Shown piece after piece: positions 51,239 through 52,993 of a stretch of 52,993 bases of DNA. The translations under genes and the position numbers were made by a program. Origin of the DNA: a virus; IMG/VR virus record IMGVR_UViG_3300025083_000046, positions 1 through 52,993 of that record; one strand, 5' to 3'. The notes beneath the pieces are model-generated. The model was not told where the DNA came from and did not search any database. It saw nothing but the letters and a program-made list of their open reading frames with translations. Position 1 is the first letter of the stretch. Each line of letters starts with the position of its first letter.

Positions 51239-51541
51239 TTATTCTCGGCATTCATCCGAACAATAACCACCATTGTATTCTCCACCATACTCTTTTCGGC
51301 ACGTTGGATTATCACACGAATATGGTGTACTATCACCATTGATTAAAAAATTGTACTCATTCTCATCAAGAATAATGTAATCCTCTAAGACAAATTGCTC
51401 CAATATAGCAATGGTGGTTTGCCGAGATTCTTCATCGGTAAATTCAATCCTCTTGACCTCATCTAAACTAATGTCTTGAATCTCGTTATCATCCCAAGAT
51501 TCAATGTTGTGCTTTCCGATAATTAAATATAATACGTTCAT
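51239..51541 (-). CDS. small acidic protein with a C-terminal Cys4 zinc-finger-like motif (100 aa)
   Basis: The product starts MNVLYLIIGKHNIESWDDNE and has an acidic, helical middle (FTDEESRQTTIAILEQFVLE). It ends CDNPTCRKEYGGEYNGGYCSDEC. The CxxxxC...CxxxC spacing looks like a short zinc ribbon, similar to small zinc-binding inserts. The stop overlaps nothing, and the start overlaps the upstream gene by 4 nt (ATGA). Function unknown. Confidence 0.65.
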   Translation of the reverse strand: MNVLYLIIGKHNIESWDDNEIQDISLDEVKRIEFTDEESRQTTIAILEQFVLEDYIILDENEYNFLINGDSTPYSCDNPTCRKEYGGEYNGGYCSDECRE

Positions 51542-51780
51542 AGTCTCTCAATTTTAAGTTCTTTAGAATTTACACTAACCGAAAAACTCGGTGTCGGTAG
51601 TGTTAGATGGTTCGTGTGAGTAATGGTCGCTAATGGAGAAAAAGTTAGGTACACAACGTGATACCCATCACCATCATCAAATGAATTTTTACCATCAATT
51701 TTGAATGGTCTATTACTTCGAATTCCGAGCGTTTTTTCGCCATCCTCAATGTAAGTTTTTGTCTCAAATAATCGTGTCAT
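51538..51780 (-). CDS. hypothetical protein (80 aa)
   Basis: I choose ATG 51780 (MTRLFETKTYIEDGEKTLGI) because the longer frame to 51822 would run through the terminator hairpin 51812-51837, and ATG 51780 follows the TTTATTATG leader seen elsewhere. The product is strand-rich with DGDGYHVVYLTFSPLATITH and no motif or membrane span. It overlaps the zinc-finger-like gene by 4 nt. Confidence 0.6.
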   Translation of the reverse strand: MTRLFETKTYIEDGEKTLGIRSNRPFKIDGKNSFDDGDGYHVVYLTFSPLATITHTNHLTLPTPSFSVSVNSKELKIERL

Positions 51781-51811
51781 AATAAATTTTATTAAAGTGT
51801 TATACCACCAA

Positions 51812-51837
51812 AAGCCGACCACTATCTCAAGGTCGGC
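51812..51837 (-). terminator. hairpin terminator between small genes
   Basis: AGCCGACC/GGTCGGCT, a perfect 8-bp stem with a 10-nt loop, followed on the - strand by TTTGGTGG. It lies 19 nt after the stop of the gene at 51857. It is one of four hairpin-plus-TTTnGGG leaders in the block. Confidence 0.65.
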
Positions 51838-51856
51838 TCGGTGAAGGTGAGTGGTT

Positions 51857-52390
51857 CTAAATCGTATCTTTAGTATTAGCCAAGGTCAACTCAATTCGTT
51901 GATGTGCTTTCAGATAAGGTTCACGATAGTATTCTTGTGGGTCAGTTTCTAATCCACCTTTTGAAGCATCTCTATCTAAATAGAACATACCAACTGAATC
52001 TTTATTAGGGTTCGCAATAGCAACACCATCACATTTCACAACTGAATCTTTAGAAGATAAGAACCAATGACCATCATCGTTACCTACTTTACCCAACAAT
52101 AACTTGTTTGAGATAAACTCAACCATTTCATCAAACTTAGCAAATGATACTATCTCATCGTGGTTACCAAATGGACATCTGATTGTGAACATAGTGAACT
52201 CCTCGTTGTCGTGGTTATCAAATACTGAATTAGGTAACATAATAGCAATCATACCATCCATCTCGATGGTGTCGCATAAGTCATTTTTCCAACTGATGTT
52301 TGTGAATTCGTGACCCTCGAATATCTCCTCTAATTTAGCAACGTATTGCTTGGTCAACCACTCGGTGTGGTACTGAAATTTTGTGTTCAT
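51857..52390 (-). CDS. hypothetical protein, first gene of the leftward block (177 aa)
   Basis: I choose ATG 52390 (MNTKFQYHTEWLTKQY) rather than ATG 52411. The promoter -7 at 52420-52427 predicts transcription starting near 52413, so a start at 52411 would be practically leaderless. ATG 52390 also follows TTTATTATG as in other genes. The product is acidic and mixed alpha/beta with DTIEMDGMIAIMLPNSVFDN, TMFTIRCPFGNHDEIVSFAK and VGMFYLDRDASKGG. It is the most promoter-proximal gene, so probably expressed first. No family is recognised. Confidence 0.6.
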   Translation of the reverse strand: MNTKFQYHTEWLTKQYVAKLEEIFEGHEFTNISWKNDLCDTIEMDGMIAIMLPNSVFDNHDNEEFTMFTIRCPFGNHDEIVSFAKFDEMVEFISNKLLLGKVGNDDGHWFLSSKDSVVKCDGVAIANPNKDSVGMFYLDRDASKGGLETDPQEYYREPYLKAHQRIELTLANTKDTI

Positions 52391-52419
52391 AATAAATCGT
52401 GTTTCGTTCATAATTAGTG

Positions 52420-52450
52420 TAAAGATAGTCTAATGTTTGATATAAACAAA
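52420..52450 (-). promoter_or_regulatory. main leftward promoter TTTG-N19-TATCTTTA
   Basis: On the - strand TTTG (52450-52447), 19 nt, then TATCTTTA (52427-52420). Both boxes and the spacing fit the Bacteroidetes -33/-7 consensus (TTTG ... TAnnTTTG) with one mismatch at the last base. It is the first promoter of the leftward block. Confidence 0.7.
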
Positions 52451-52993
52451 TACATATGGAGTAAATATAATTCTCACACCACTACTCAATCGCTCTGAAA
52501 ACCTTGCTACACCTATGCTGCAGCATATCAAATCCCTTGTTTTAAGTGACCCAAATTTATTTGAGGGGGCAAAGGATGGGTGCGTTCATTACCCACGACC
52601 TCTTGGTTCGTGAGGGAAGGTTTTGAGACCATAATCATACTGGAGAATCGTCTACATCCCTCGTCATTGCTACGATTCGTGAGTTAAGATCTTACAAAGC
52701 ACCTCGCTATCAGCACGTTCATAATAGGTAGGTGCATCCATCCACATATAGGTGTTGATTGTGTGTGGTCGGTGAGGGGGTGCGAGGGGGTAGGGGTGCG
52801 AGGTGGGATGGGAGGGTGCGAACCAATGCGATGAACCAAGCACATAGGTGGGGGTGGGGTGGGGCATATCACTATACGTTACGCGCCATAGAAAAAACGC
52901 CAAAAAATCCGAGGTGCGCCAACGAAAACAACACCCCCCCCTTGAGCGCAAAGTCACTTCCGCTCACCCGGGCGCGCGCGTGCAGCCCCATAT
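52451..52993. other. 543-bp region without a convincing gene; hairpins and rising GC
   Basis: No convincing frame with a plausible start. Inverted repeats include GAATCGT/ACGATTC (52645-52651 with 52672-52678) and CACGA/TCGTG (52593-52611). From about 52770 the DNA becomes G-rich and then GC-rich, unlike the rest of the window. It could be a replication origin, a packaging or genome-end region, or foreign/assembly sequence. The one track-length frame on the - strand (52670-52957) is Pro/His/Thr low-complexity and is not accepted. Confidence 0.5.
52776..52864 (+). other. G-run clusters with quadruplex potential
   Basis: GGGGG-TGCGA-GGGGG-TA-GGGG-N7-GGG (52776-52807) has four G-runs, and GGTGGGGGTGGGGTGGGG (52847-52864) has three more. 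GGTGCGAGG-like units repeat inside. G-quadruplex formation is possible. Function unknown. Confidence 0.5.

Noticed and set aside
52560-52700. Possible tRNA in the right-end region
   Set aside because: Short inverted repeats occur, but no acceptor stem or T-loop TTCRANN in a correct position could be found.
52670-52957. 95-aa open frame on the - strand at the right end
   Set aside because: Pro/His/Thr low-complexity product from a G-rich tract, no leader, no plausible start context; probably chance.

Overview
The window looks like most of a tailed, probably podovirus-type phage genome (or contig) from a Bacteroidetes host, most likely a flavobacterium. The DNA is AT-rich. Genes are packed end to end on two convergent blocks. 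Translation starts mostly lack Shine-Dalgarno sequences and sit behind A/T-rich leaders. Several intergenic gaps carry the Bacteroidetes -7 promoter element TAnnTTTG. The order terminase, portal, scaffold, major capsid, connector-like proteins, very large tail-stabilisation protein, internal virion proteins and giant polyvalent protein resembles crAss-like and related Bacteroidetes podoviruses. I make that link from gene order and recognisable sequence style only, not from a search.

Positions 1-36011 (+ strand) hold virion assembly. A tail/fibre-type protein is cut by the left edge. It is followed by two small genes, one of which looks like a tandem two-domain GroES co-chaperonin. Then come a small-terminase candidate, large terminase, portal, scaffold and major capsid protein, ending in a strong terminator. 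Next is a cassette of LamG/concanavalin-like proteins (six domain copies in three genes), then connector-type proteins, a 1574-aa stabilisation/tail protein, a GNAT-like protein, two helical internal-virion candidates and a 3603-aa polyvalent protein with a zincin motif.

Positions 36008-52390 (- strand) run leftward and hold replication, recombination, modification and many small unknown genes. From the promoter side these are: a block of small genes of unknown function (52.4-48.4 kb) with repeated hairpin leaders; two cytosine methyltransferases; a tRNA-like RNA; a DnaA-domain-IV-like protein; a Sak3/DUF1071-type annealing protein with a PDDEXK exonuclease; a secreted protein; an SSB-like protein with a pseudoknot-capable leader; a primase-helicase; a PAPS-reductase-family PP-loop protein; a SNF2/DEAD helicase; two small PD-(D/E)XK nucleases; a second DnaA-like HTH protein; and a metallophosphoesterase. 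The two blocks collide at 36008-36011, where the stop codons of both strands share one CTAG.

I see no DNA polymerase, RNA polymerase, integrase or lysis gene in the window. The last ~540 bp (52451-52993) contain no convincing gene. They become G-rich and GC-rich, unlike the rest, and may be a genome end, a regulatory/origin region or an assembly artefact.
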